Source of the DNA: Cytophagales bacterium
GTDB lineage: Bacteria; Bacteroidota; Bacteroidia; Cytophagales; Cyclobacteriaceae
Length of the DNA: 12,323 nt
Direction: 5' to 3'
Assembly (NCBI GenBank): GCA_003504855.1
Contig: DNZD01000057.1
Coordinates: 1 to 12,323 of the forward strand
Each line of letters opens with the position of its first letter. The stretch's first letter is position 1. The notes under the pieces were generated by a model. The model saw only the letters and a program-made list of their open reading frames with translations, ran no database searches and had not been told where the DNA came from. A program made the translations under genes and the position numbers. Shown here piece by piece: positions 1 to 7,597 of the stretch.

Positions 1-487
1 GATGCTCAATACGGTCGTACCTGGCCGAAGACTCGACGACGATACATCTATGTTGGTGCGGTTTGACAACGGAGCCTCCGGTGTACTGATTGCAACCCAG
101 GTGGCCGCGGGAGAAGAGAACAACCTCAACATCCGGGTATATGGAGAGAAGGGTGGTATTGAGTGGAGGCAGGAAGAACCCAATACCATCATTGCCAAAT
201 GGCTTGATCGACCAAGGGAAATTATCCGTGCGGGCTGGAGCTACCTTTCTGATGATGCCAAGGGATTTATCCGCACACCTTCAGGGCACCCGGAAGGATA
301 CCTGGAGGCATTTGCCAACATCTACCGAGCCTTTACCAGGGCCGTGCGCGACCACCAGCAGGGAAAGAAGATCGTTCCTGCTAAGTATGATTTTCCCGAT
401 GTCAACGATGGCGTGCATGGCATGGCCTTCGTAGAAACTGTGGTGAAGTCTTCAGGGTCAGCAAAAAAATGGATCACGTTGAAATAG
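1..487 (+). CDS. Gfo/Idh/MocA family oxidoreductase, C-terminal part (5' end outside window)
   Basis: This is the C-terminal 161 residues or so of an NAD(P)-dependent sugar dehydrogenase of the Gfo/Idh/MocA family. The frame is open to the first base, and the first Met (position 2) sits inside conserved family sequence (VPGRRLDDD), so it is not the true start. Visible are the substrate-binding alpha/beta domain strands (SMLVRFDNGASGVL, then VYGEKGGIEW near residues 47-55), the conserved GHPEGYLEAFANIYRAF helix (residues 95-111) and the closing DVNDGVHGMAFVETVV segment (133-148). The N-terminal Rossmann fold and catalytic EKP motif lie upstream, so neither cofactor binding nor any signal peptide can be checked. 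The stop is 4 bases before the next gene. Relatives include glycoside 3-dehydrogenases and inositol dehydrogenases; the neighbouring DUF1080 gene favours the former, but the exact substrate is inference. Confidence 0.9.
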   Translation, partial: MLNTVVPGRRLDDDTSMLVRFDNGASGVLIATQVAAGEENNLNIRVYGEKGGIEWRQEEPNTIIAKWLDRPREIIRAGWSYLSDDAKGFIRTPSGHPEGYLEAFANIYRAFTRAVRDHQQGKKIVPAKYDFPDVNDGVHGMAFVETVVKSSGSAKKWITLK

Positions 488-491
488 GCCT

Positions 492-1544
492 ATGAAGAAT
501 ATTAAAGGACCTGGCATATTTCTGGCCCAATTCATGGGGGATACAGCGCCGTTCAATCGCCTGGATTCGATTTGTAAGTGGGCAGCCTCGTTGGGATATG
601 TGGGCGTGCAGATCCCATCGTGGGATAGCCGGTGTATTGATCTTAAGAAGGCCTCTGAGAGCAAAACCTATTGCGATGAAATCCGCGGTATCGTGGAATC
701 AGCCGGACTGAAGATCACTGAACTTTCCACACACCTTCAGGGACAATTGGTTGCCGTTCATCCAGCCTACAATGAAATGTTTGATGGATTTGCACCAAAA
801 TCAGTGCAGGGCAAGCCAAAAGAGCGTACGGCCTGGGCAATCGATCAACTTAAATATGCAGCAAAAGCCAGCAAGAACCTGGGGCTGAATGCCCATGCCA
901 CTTTCTCTGGTGCGTTGTTGTGGCATACCGTATATCCTTGGCCACAGCGCCCGGCCGGGCTTGTAGAAGATGGATTCCGGGAATTGGCCAAAAGATGGTT
1001 GCCGATCCTGAATACCTTTGACAAAAATGGGGTGGACCTCTGCTATGAGATACATCCGGGAGAAGACCTTCACGACGGCGTGACATTTGAACGGTTTTGG
1101 GAAGCCACCGGTAAACATGAACGTTGTCGCATACTGTATGATCCCAGTCATTTTGTGTTACAGCAACTCGATTATCTCCAGTACATTGATTTCTATCATA
1201 CTTTCATCAAGATGTTTCATGTGAAGGATGCTGAATTTAACCCGACCGGAAAGAGCGGTGTTTACGGCGGATTTCAGGGATGGGTTGACCGGCCTGGAAG
1301 GTTCCGTTCACTAGGTGATGGGCAGGTTGATTTTAAATCGATCTTTTCCAGGTTGTCCCAATATGATTATGCCGGCTGGGCCGTACTTGAATGGGAGTGT
1401 TGCATCAAGCACCCCGAACAAGGGGCAGCAGAAGGAGCACCCTTCATTAAGAACCATTTGATACGTGTAACGGAAAAGGCATTTGATGATTTTGCTGCCA
1501 CTGGAAAGAATGCCAATTTGAACAAGAAAATACTCGGACTCTAA
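492..1544 (+). CDS. sugar phosphate isomerase/epimerase family protein (xylose isomerase-like TIM barrel), no signal peptide
   Basis: A 350-residue protein of the AP endonuclease 2/xylose isomerase-like TIM-barrel superfamily. Metal-ligand candidates sit at the expected strand ends: E186 in CYEIHPGED, D217 and H220 in YDPSHF, H243 and D246 in FHVKDAEF, and E300/E302 in AVLEWE. The N-terminus (MKNIKGPGIFLAQFMGD) goes straight into the first barrel strand with no hydrophobic leader, so it is probably cytosolic. It starts 4 bases after the stop of the oxidoreductase, with no recognisable Shine-Dalgarno, as is usual in Bacteroidota. The Gfo/Idh/MocA plus isomerase pair is a recurring Bacteroidota module for modified sugars. 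By analogy it may isomerise, epimerise or hydrate an oxidised sugar; the substrate cannot be read from sequence. 'Sugar phosphate' in the family name is no evidence of a phosphorylated substrate. Confidence 0.9.
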   Translation: MKNIKGPGIFLAQFMGDTAPFNRLDSICKWAASLGYVGVQIPSWDSRCIDLKKASESKTYCDEIRGIVESAGLKITELSTHLQGQLVAVHPAYNEMFDGFAPKSVQGKPKERTAWAIDQLKYAAKASKNLGLNAHATFSGALLWHTVYPWPQRPAGLVEDGFRELAKRWLPILNTFDKNGVDLCYEIHPGEDLHDGVTFERFWEATGKHERCRILYDPSHFVLQQLDYLQYIDFYHTFIKMFHVKDAEFNPTGKSGVYGGFQGWVDRPGRFRSLGDGQVDFKSIFSRLSQYDYAGWAVLEWECCIKHPEQGAAEGAPFIKNHLIRVTEKAFDDFAATGKNANLNKKILGL

Positions 1545-1558
1545 AACCAGATACAATT

Positions 1559-1969
1559 ATGATAAAAATGACCATACGACTATTTGCGACCATCAGCTTA
1601 GGCGTGATGTTGGCTTGTGGGGGTGAGAAAAAGCAGGAAAACAGCGAACAGATCGTGGCCAATGACGCACCTGTAGAAAAGCAAGCCGGTGCAGATATCA
1701 TCGCACAGGGAGAAGCCCTCGTAAAAGGCAGTGACTGTAAAACCTGCCATCACTCGGTTAACAAGATAATCGGCCCGTCCCACACCGACGTTGCTAAGAA
1801 GTATGAATTCAATGCTGCTAACGTCAAGATGCTCGCAGGGAAGATCATCAAAGGTGGCACCGGCGTTTGGGGACAAGTTCCAATGACCCCTCACCCTGAC
1901 CTCACCGAAGATCAGGCAGAAAAAATGGCCCGATATGTGCTCTCTTTGGATGGTGAAAAGGAACATTAA
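1559..1969 (+). CDS. monohaem cytochrome c lipoprotein (c551/c552-like)
   Basis: A 136-residue class I cytochrome c. The N-terminus is a lipoprotein signal: a hydrophobic stretch ending V-M-L-A-C with the acylated Cys at residue 20, followed by a charged, flexible linker (about residues 21-44). The single haem site is CKTCH at 60-64, and the axial Met is most likely M109 in GQVPMTPHP. The C-terminal helix (EDQAEKMARYVLSL, 117-130) is the usual last helix of small cytochromes. Met1 is used; Met4 (position 1568) is an alternative start that also keeps the signal. It lies 14 bases after the isomerase and 9 before DUF1080, so it is co-transcribed with sugar genes. The likely role is periplasm-facing electron transfer, perhaps accepting electrons from a sugar dehydrogenase; the partner is not visible here. 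Cytochrome identity is secure, role inferred. Confidence 0.93.
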   Translation: MIKMTIRLFATISLGVMLACGGEKKQENSEQIVANDAPVEKQAGADIIAQGEALVKGSDCKTCHHSVNKIIGPSHTDVAKKYEFNAANVKMLAGKIIKGGTGVWGQVPMTPHPDLTEDQAEKMARYVLSLDGEKEH

Positions 1970-1978
1970 AATAAAGCA

Positions 1979-2701
1979 ATGAACAACATGAAATTCATAA
2001 CCCTGATATTGATTCTCTTCACAGCCGGTGCTGGCTTGGCCCAGCCCAACACCCTTACCGACAAAGAAAAAAAGGAGGGATGGAAATTACTCTTTGATGG
2101 AAGCTCTTTAAAAGGTTGGCATAACTTTAAGAAAGATAACATAGGTCCTGCCTGGAAAATCAGTGAAGATGCTATCTACCTGGATGCACGCAACAAGAAG
2201 GATTGGCAGGTGAATGGTGGCGGTGATATTGTTACGGCCGATGAATTCGAGAATTTTGAATTAGTGATTGACTGGAAAATCGAAGCCTGCGGTAACAGTG
2301 GCATTATCTTCAATGTCGTAGAAGATCCTAAATATGACTACGTGTGGAAAACCGGTCCCGAGATGCAAGTACTGGATAACGCCTGTCATCCGGATGCCAA
2401 AATCACTAAGCATCGCGCCGGAAACCTGTATGACCTGATTGTAAGTACCACCGAGTCTGTGAAGCCTGCCGGTGAATGGAATACCGCGCGCATAGTATCC
2501 AACAAAGGACACCTAGAACTCTACCTGAATGACATAAAGCAGGTGGACACCCAGATGTTTACGCCTGAGTGGGAAGCATTGATTGCAGGAAGCAAGTTTA
2601 AGAACGAGCCTGCCTTTGGCAAGTCCCGCAAAGGACGCATCTCCCTGCAAGACCATGGTAACCAGGTGTGGTACCGGAACATTAAAGTACGTCAATTGTA
2701 G
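1979..2701 (+). CDS. exported DUF1080 / 3-keto-disaccharide hydrolase-like protein
   Basis: A 240-residue secreted protein of the DUF1080 family (concanavalin-like jelly roll, 3-keto-disaccharide hydrolase). A cleavable signal peptide covers about residues 1-21 (hydrophobic core FITLILILFTAGAG, likely cut after LA-Q). Family landmarks in order: GWKLLFDGSSLKGWHNF (34-50), DWKIEACGNSGIIFNV (98-113), the EMQVLDN segment (128-134) with following HPDA, YDLI (151-154), and the closing ISLQDHGNQVWYRNIKVR (221-238). Length is typical of a single-domain member. Met4 (position 1988) is an alternative start. The known activity of characterised relatives is cleavage of the glycosidic bond in C3-oxidised sugars by elimination; this fits the flanking oxidoreductase and isomerases. 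It would act in the periplasm or at the outer membrane. Family assignment is firm, substrate unknown. Confidence 0.93.
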   Translation: MNNMKFITLILILFTAGAGLAQPNTLTDKEKKEGWKLLFDGSSLKGWHNFKKDNIGPAWKISEDAIYLDARNKKDWQVNGGGDIVTADEFENFELVIDWKIEACGNSGIIFNVVEDPKYDYVWKTGPEMQVLDNACHPDAKITKHRAGNLYDLIVSTTESVKPAGEWNTARIVSNKGHLELYLNDIKQVDTQMFTPEWEALIAGSKFKNEPAFGKSRKGRISLQDHGNQVWYRNIKVRQL

Positions 2702-2725
2702 TTCAGTCATAAAATCCATCATCTT

Positions 2726-3592
2726 ATGAAACGCAGGGAGTTCATTCAGTTGGGAATAGCATTGGGTGCAGCGGCCTCAATTCCTTCATGGGCGAATGCT
2801 GTGCCCGGTAAAATCGGATTGCAACTCTATACCCTGCGGGATATCATCGGAAAGGATCCAAAGGGAGTATTAAAACAGGTGGCAGACCTGGGTTATCAGG
2901 AACTGGAGACATTTGGTTACCGGGAAGGAATGCTTTTTGGCATGACTGCCAAAGATTTCGGGGCTTATGTATCAAGCCTTGGCATGAAAATCACCAGTGG
3001 GCACTATGGCATGGGCCTGAGTGAAAGGGCCAGAACCATGAAGGGCACCCTGTCCAATGATTGGGAACGGGCAGCCGCTGATGCTAAGGAGATGGGCCAG
3101 GAGTACATGATTATTGCATTCCTCACGCAAGATGAGCGCGCTTCCATCGATAATTATAAGAAAGTGTGCGAGATGATCAATAAGGGCGGTGAAGTGTGTA
3201 AACAGTACGGCCTTAAAATCGGATACCACAACCATGACTTTGAATTTGTTGAACTCGAAGGACAAATTCCCTTTCACCTGATGATGAAGGAGCTCGATCC
3301 AAAACTGGTTAGTATGGAGCTCGACTTGTATTGGGCTACTTTCTCCGGTAACAACCCCCTTGACCTCTTTGAAAAATACCCCGGACGATTTGAGCAATGG
3401 CACCTGAAGGATATGGACAAAGCAGACAAGAAGAAGAATCCATACCTGGGAACCGGCTCCATTGATTTCCCGAAAATATATGCCTCCGCTAAGCGTTCAG
3501 GTATGAAACACGCCTATGTGGAGCACGACACTTTCCCGGCATCTTCCGTAGAGACTGTAACAGTCGATATCGCCAACGTTAAAGCCTGGTAA
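2726..3592 (+). CDS. exported sugar phosphate isomerase/epimerase family protein with Tat-type signal
   Basis: A 288-residue xylose isomerase-like TIM-barrel protein, distinct from the one at 492-1544. The N-terminus MKRREFIQLG plus an Ala-rich hydrophobic stretch ending SWANA (residue 25) is a twin-arginine signal with RR at 3-4, implying folded export to the periplasm. The barrel begins GKIGLQLYTLRD (28-39). Metal-site candidates are E61 or nearby, H168/H170 in YHNHDFEF (167-174), D200 in ELDLYW, H226 in WHLKDMD and E266 in YVEHD. It is the last gene of the sugar operon, 24 bases after DUF1080. Its TAA is separated by one base from the stop of the convergent agmatine deiminase gene, with no intrinsic terminator visible. 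Co-export with DUF1080 suggests it acts on the cleavage product of that enzyme; this is inference. Confidence 0.92.
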   Translation: MKRREFIQLGIALGAAASIPSWANAVPGKIGLQLYTLRDIIGKDPKGVLKQVADLGYQELETFGYREGMLFGMTAKDFGAYVSSLGMKITSGHYGMGLSERARTMKGTLSNDWERAAADAKEMGQEYMIIAFLTQDERASIDNYKKVCEMINKGGEVCKQYGLKIGYHNHDFEFVELEGQIPFHLMMKELDPKLVSMELDLYWATFSGNNPLDLFEKYPGRFEQWHLKDMDKADKKKNPYLGTGSIDFPKIYASAKRSGMKHAYVEHDTFPASSVETVTVDIANVKAW

Positions 3593-3593
3593 T

Positions 3594-4634
3594 TTACACG
3601 GAAGGTTCCTGTTGGCTGAGGCAATGAAAGCTGCCCAGGCCCCAAATAATGTCGAGCGAATCGATGCCAATGATCTCATAGCCAGGGAAGGCTTGTTGAA
3701 TTAGCATCAATGCCCGATGATCATTCTTATCCCGGAACGTGGGTACGATTACCCGGTTATTGGCAATGTAGAAGTTGGCATATGACGCCGGGAGACGCTG
3801 GTCTTCATATACCACCGGTGCGGGCATGGGAATTTCGATGATATTTATCTGTTGACCATCTAGCAGTCGCATGCCTTTGAGGGTCTTGAGATTTTGCTGC
3901 AACGGCTCATAGTTTTCATCCTGCTTGTTTTCCTCTACCACGGTGATGACCGTATTCTTATTTACAAACCGTGTGATGTCATCGATGTGGCCATCGGTAT
4001 CATCACCAACGATGCCATCTCCCAACCACAATACCTGATCTACGCCATAATAGGACGAAAGGAACTCTTCAATTTCTGTTATGGACAGGTATGGGTTTCG
4101 ATTGACATTCCCCAAACAAGATGTGGTGGTGAGGAGTGTGCCAGCGCCATTGAAATCGACTGAACCGCCTTCCATGATAGGTCCGGGAGCAAAGACCTGT
4201 AGTCCCAATTGTCCTGCAATGCGGGTAGGCACCACATCATCCAGGTCGAATGGTGGATACTTTCCGCCCCACGCGTTATATCCCCAGTCAACGATGGCTT
4301 TCTTCTTTTCTTTTCGGTTTACCAAAAATGCGGGTCCATGGTCCCGGCACCAGGCATCATTGGTAGGGTTGGGGTAGAACTCAATTTGATTCATCGGCAC
4401 ACCTGCCTTTTCCAGGTGTTGCGTGGCTTTGGCCTGGAGTGAGGCATCACCGACATTGATTCGTACTTTTTCCACTGCAGCGACGCACTTGACGAAATGA
4501 GAATAAGCCGGGAATATGGATTCAATCTTGCCTGGCCAGGAGGCTTCCTTGTGTGGCCAACTCAGCCAGGTTGCGTCATGCTTTTCGAATTCGGCAGGGA
4601 AATGATAACCAAGTGATTTGGGTGTGGCAGTCAT
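3594..4634 (-). CDS. aguA: agmatine deiminase
   Basis: A 346-residue agmatine deiminase (peptidyl-arginine deiminase-like fold, PPAD family), which hydrolyses agmatine to N-carbamoylputrescine and ammonia in the cytosol. Landmarks: WLSWPHKEASWPG (23-35), AWCRDHGPAF with D98 (94-103), MEGGSVDFNG with E155 (154-163), GDDTDGHIDDITRF with H216 (210-223), and the C-terminal nucleophile Cys338 in GSFHCLSQQ. The full set of guanidine-modifying residues is present, and length matches the family. No signal peptide. It starts 17 bases after the aguB stop, so the two form an operon in the order aguB-aguA. Its stop faces that of the sugar operon with one base between. Confidence 0.97.
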   Translation of the reverse strand: MTATPKSLGYHFPAEFEKHDATWLSWPHKEASWPGKIESIFPAYSHFVKCVAAVEKVRINVGDASLQAKATQHLEKAGVPMNQIEFYPNPTNDAWCRDHGPAFLVNRKEKKKAIVDWGYNAWGGKYPPFDLDDVVPTRIAGQLGLQVFAPGPIMEGGSVDFNGAGTLLTTTSCLGNVNRNPYLSITEIEEFLSSYYGVDQVLWLGDGIVGDDTDGHIDDITRFVNKNTVITVVEENKQDENYEPLQQNLKTLKGMRLLDGQQINIIEIPMPAPVVYEDQRLPASYANFYIANNRVIVPTFRDKNDHRALMLIQQAFPGYEIIGIDSLDIIWGLGSFHCLSQQEPSV

Positions 4635-4651
4635 GAATACAATCTCAGGGC

Positions 4652-5527
4652 TTAGTTAGCGTCAATGTACCGGTTGAGGATAGGCTGATAGGAATCGATG
4701 CGGCGGTCCCTGAGGAACGGCCAGTGGGTACGGTAGCGATCACTCTTCTCGAGATCCAATTCTTCTACATGTTCGACCTCCTCATCATGTGGAGCCTTGT
4801 ACATCAGTTTGCCAAAAGGACTGGAGATAAATGATCCACCCCAGAACTTCATGTTTCCCTCAACGCCGGTACGGTTAACCGACACCACATAAACGCCATT
4901 GGCGACTGCGTGGGCACGTTGAATAGTCTGCCAGGCATTGTACTGCTCTTCATTGGTGTCTTTGTCCTGACTGGTTGCCCAACCAATAGCAGTCGGGTAG
5001 AAGAGGACTTCGGCGCCCATCAGGGCAGTGATGCGGGCTGCTTCGGGATACCATTGGTCCCAGCAGATGAGTACACCCAGTGTACAGTATTTGGTCTTAA
5101 AGATCTTATAGCCCAGGTCGCCAGGGGTAAAGTAGAATTTCTCATAATAACCGGGATCATCCGGGATGTGCATCTTACGGTACTTGCCGAGATAAGTACC
5201 ATCAGCATCCAGTACAGCGGTGGTGTTGTGGTAAAGACCTTCAGCACGTTTCTCAAATAGGGAAGCCACGATTACCACCTTGTATTCCTTCGCCACCGCA
5301 GCGAGAAAGTCAGTAGAGGGACCGGGAATGGATTCAGCGAGCTTGAAATTTTCGTAGCGCTCTTCATCGCAGAAGTAGAGTGAAGTAAAAAGCTCCTGCA
5401 GGCAAATTACCTGGGCGCCTTGTTTGGCCAACGCAATGATTTTGGGCTTGACCTTATCGAGGTTTTCCTGCGGCACTGCGCTGCACGACATTTGAATAAT
5501 ACCAACATTGACTTTGCGACCGCTCAT
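4652..5527 (-). CDS. aguB: N-carbamoylputrescine amidase (nitrilase superfamily)
   Basis: A 291-residue carbon-nitrogen hydrolase that converts N-carbamoylputrescine to putrescine, CO2 and ammonia, completing the aguA reaction. The nitrilase triad is E45 (ICLQELF), K118 (KYRKMHIP) and C155 (GVLICWDQWYPEAAR). The residues after Cys (WDQWYPEAAR) and the IGWATSQ region are typical of the plant/bacterial AguB clade. The start is set at 5527, MSGRKVNVGIIQMSC, because relatives begin about ten residues before the first strand. The frame stays open 50 codons further, to 5677, but that extension has no family resemblance and covers a TATATTTG promoter element at 5545-5552. First gene of the aguB-aguA operon, divergent from pckG. 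Confidence 0.95.
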   Translation of the reverse strand: MSGRKVNVGIIQMSCSAVPQENLDKVKPKIIALAKQGAQVICLQELFTSLYFCDEERYENFKLAESIPGPSTDFLAAVAKEYKVVIVASLFEKRAEGLYHNTTAVLDADGTYLGKYRKMHIPDDPGYYEKFYFTPGDLGYKIFKTKYCTLGVLICWDQWYPEAARITALMGAEVLFYPTAIGWATSQDKDTNEEQYNAWQTIQRAHAVANGVYVVSVNRTGVEGNMKFWGGSFISSPFGKLMYKAPHDEEVEHVEELDLEKSDRYRTHWPFLRDRRIDSYQPILNRYIDAN

Positions 5528-5544
5528 GCTTGAAAAAATTTCAG

Positions 5545-5552
5545 CAAATATA
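5545..5552 (-). promoter_or_regulatory. putative -7 promoter element of aguB-aguA
   Basis: On the minus strand this reads TATATTTG, an exact match to the Bacteroidota -7 consensus TAnnTTTG. It ends 17 bases before the aguB ATG at 5527, giving a very short leader. No TTTG is present at the expected -33 spacing; an imperfect inverted repeat lies there instead. It supports the shorter aguB start. Consensus match seen; promoter activity inferred. Confidence 0.5.
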
Positions 5553-5571
5553 AAGGCTTCCTGAGGATTTA

Positions 5572-5590
5572 CGTTCCGGCTACCGTAACG
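5572..5590. promoter_or_regulatory. imperfect inverted repeat upstream of aguB, candidate operator
   Basis: The sequence is CGTTcCGG-cta-CCGtAACG, an inverted repeat with 7 of 9 arm positions paired and a 3-base centre. It begins 20 bases upstream of the aguB -7 box, overlapping where a -33 element would be. A site of this size can arise by chance, so it is only a candidate for a regulator of aguBA. Confidence 0.25.
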
Positions 5591-5621
5591 AAAATCATAT
5601 AAAATGCCTTTCGCAATCGAT

Positions 5622-5633
5622 TGAAATATTTCA
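5622..5633. promoter_or_regulatory. 12-base perfect palindrome upstream of pckG, candidate operator
   Basis: TGAAATATTTCA is a perfect dyad in the 155-base divergent region, 50 bases before the pckG start and 20 bases upstream of the TATTTTG element proposed as the pckG -7 box. It would cover that promoter's -33 area, a position suited to a repressor or an activator. The region is AT-rich, so chance is a real alternative. Confidence 0.3.
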
Positions 5634-5652
5634 TTTTCAGTTTGCTGATCCC

Positions 5653-5659
5653 TATTTTG
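5653..5659 (+). promoter_or_regulatory. possible -7 promoter element of pckG
   Basis: TATTTTG resembles TAnnTTTG with one base missing between TA and TTTG. It ends 23 bases before the pckG ATG, a plausible distance. The -33 position carries TTTC (5629-5632) rather than TTTG. A weak match that is supported mainly by position, and by a similar shortened element before the POT gene. Confidence 0.3.
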
Positions 5660-5682
5660 CACCGGTTTCCAGAACACCTATT

Positions 5683-7542
5683 ATGAAAAAAGAAGGACAC
5701 ACCCAGCAAAGTACTTTTACGATTAACCATTCAGAATTATCGGCCTGGATTACTGAGATGGCTGAGCTCTGCAAGCCGGATGCCGTGCGCTGGTGCGACG
5801 GTTCCCGTAAGGAGTATGATGAACTCTGCGAACTGCTGGTGCAGAAAGGCACATTTATCCGGTTAAACCCTGCTAAACGCCCTAACAGCTATGCCTGCTT
5901 CTCCGACCCCAGTGATGTGGCCCGCGTAGAAGACCGAACATTCATCTGCAGCCGGTGGAAAGAAGATGCAGGACCTACCAACAACTGGGAAGATCCCCGG
6001 GAGATGAAACCCAAACTCAAAAAGCTCTTTGATGGATGCATGCAGGGCAGAACCATGTATGTCATCCCTTTTAGCATGGGACCTGTAGGCTCTGCACTGT
6101 CCCACATTGGCGTGCAAATTACTGACTCTGAGTATGTGGTAGTAAACATGCACATCATGACCCGGGTAGGAAAGCGGGTGATGGATACCCTTGGCAATGA
6201 CGGTGAATATGTGAAATGCCTGCACTCGGTGGGAGCACCCCTCAAACCTGGCGAGGAAGATTCCAAATGGCCCACCAACCCGACAGTTAAATATATTGTG
6301 CATTATCCGGAGGACCGCGCCATTGTATCCTACGGCTCCGGGTATGGCGGAAATGCCTTGTTGGGCAAAAAGTGCTTTGCTCTCCGCATTGCTTCCTCCA
6401 TGGCAAGGGAAGAAGGATGGCTGGCAGAACATATGCTGATCCTGGGCGTTCAGGATCCCCAGGGACAGAAGACCTATGTTACAGCGGCCTTCCCAAGTGC
6501 TTGTGGTAAAACAAATTTTGCGATGCTCATTCCACCGAAGGAATTCTCCGGATGGAAGATCACGACAGTCGGAGATGATATCGCATGGATCAAGCCAGGC
6601 AAGGACGGGAAACTCTATGCCATCAACCCGGAGGCCGGGTACTTTGGTGTAGCTCCGGGTACTAACACCAAGTCAAACCCCAACGCCATGGCTACCATTG
6701 CCAGGGACACCATCTTCACCAATGTGGGCGTGACGCCCGATGGCGATGTTTGGTGGGAAGGAATGACCAAGGAACCCCCCAAAGACCTTATCGACTGGCG
6801 CGGACAAAAGTGGGATCCAGCCAGTGGCAAACCTTGTGCCCACCCCAATGCACGGTTTACAGCACCCGCCTCACAGAATCCTGTGCTGGATGAAGCCTGG
6901 GAAGATCCCAACGGGGTACCAGTAGGTGCATTCATTTTCGGTGGACGTCGTAGTACCACTATCCCGCTGATCTATCAGGCACACAACTGGAATTCAGGAG
7001 TATATCTGGCAGCGACCATGGGTTCTGAGACAACGGCAGCTGCTTTTGGTGAAGTAGGTAAAGTGCGGCGCGACCCGTTCGCCATGTTACCCTTTTGCGG
7101 ATATCACATGGGCGAATACTTTAATCATTGGCTCCAGTTCGGGAGAAATATTCCCAACCCGCCACGGATCTTTGGTGTTAACTGGTTCCGCAAGGATGAA
7201 AAAGGGAATTTCCTCTGGCCTGGCTTTAGTGAGAATATGCGTATCCTGAAGTGGGTGGTAGAAAAAATTCACGGCAAGTCCAATGCCGTGGAGAGCCCCA
7301 TCGGTTGGATGCCGCATTATGATGATATCGACTGGACCGGATCGACGTTCACCAAGCAAGAGTTTGATGCCATCATGAACATTGACCGGGAGGCCTGGAA
7401 GGCCGAGTTACTGGGTCATGCTGAACTCTTTGAGCGCATGTATGATAAGTTGCCAAAGGAATTCATTTTTATGCGTGAATTGCTGCTTTCCAGCCTTTGG
7501 CGTTCACCGGAGAAGTGGAGACTGGAGCCGGAAACAGAATAA
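5683..7542 (+). CDS. pckG: phosphoenolpyruvate carboxykinase (GTP)
   Basis: A 619-residue GTP-type PEPCK, full length for the family. It interconverts oxaloacetate + GTP and PEP + CO2 + GDP in the cytosol, the entry step of gluconeogenesis. Visible features: R81 of the PEP-binding [10 protein letters not shown] segment; K230 (LLGKK) and H250 (WLAEHM) as Mn ligands; kinase-1a P-loop FPSACGKTN (270-278) with the reactive Cys274 specific to the GTP class; kinase-2 GDDIAW (297-302) with the acidic Mn ligand; [10 protein letters not shown] (319-328); GGRR (420-423); the mobile lid SETTAAA (448-454); and the guanine-binding region [19 protein letters not shown] (497-515). All key residues are intact. 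It is monocistronic: a divergent promoter region upstream and a strong terminator downstream. No Shine-Dalgarno precedes the ATG. Confidence 0.98.
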   Translation: MKKEGHTQQSTFTINHSELSAWITEMAELCKPDAVRWCDGSRKEYDELCELLVQKGTFIRLNPAKRPNSYACFSDPSDVARVEDRTFICSRWKEDAGPTNNWEDPREMKPKLKKLFDGCMQGRTMYVIPFSMGPVGSALSHIGVQITDSEYVVVNMHIMTRVGKRVMDTLGNDGEYVKCLHSVGAPLKPGEEDSKWPTNPTVKYIVHYPEDRAIVSYGSGYGGNALLGKKCFALRIASSMAREEGWLAEHMLILGVQDPQGQKTYVTAAFPSACGKTNFAMLIPPKEFSGWKITTVGDDIAWIKPGKDGKLYAINPEAGYFGVAPGTNTKSNPNAMATIARDTIFTNVGVTPDGDVWWEGMTKEPPKDLIDWRGQKWDPASGKPCAHPNARFTAPASQNPVLDEAWEDPNGVPVGAFIFGGRRSTTIPLIYQAHNWNSGVYLAATMGSETTAAAFGEVGKVRRDPFAMLPFCGYHMGEYFNHWLQFGRNIPNPPRIFGVNWFRKDEKGNFLWPGFSENMRILKWVVEKIHGKSNAVESPIGWMPHYDDIDWTGSTFTKQEFDAIMNIDREAWKAELLGHAELFERMYDKLPKEFIFMRELLLSSLWRSPEKWRLEPETE

Positions 7543-7557
7543 GAAAAGTATGATGAA

Positions 7558-7583
7558 GCCCTGGTTTTTCCAGGGCTTTTTTT
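7558..7583 (+). terminator. intrinsic terminator of pckG
   Basis: GCCCTGG (7558-7564), a TTTTT loop and CCAGGGC (7570-7576) form a perfect 7-bp GC-rich stem, followed by seven T (7577-7583). Two A before the stem can extend pairing into the T run. It begins 15 bases after the pckG stop and isolates pckG from the peptide transporter operon. Confidence 0.93.
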
Positions 7584-7597
7584 ACACGTGCCCCATC

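Noticed and set aside
2..4. ATG at the left edge as the start of the oxidoreductase
   Set aside because: The protein here begins in the middle of the C-terminal domain, and the Rossmann fold is absent; the gene must extend upstream.
5863..6432. 189-codon open frame on the - strand inside pckG
   Set aside because: Lies wholly antisense to a strongly conserved PEPCK coding region; its translation shows no recognisable motif, and a second antisense frame overlaps the same stretch, as expected of codon-bias shadows.
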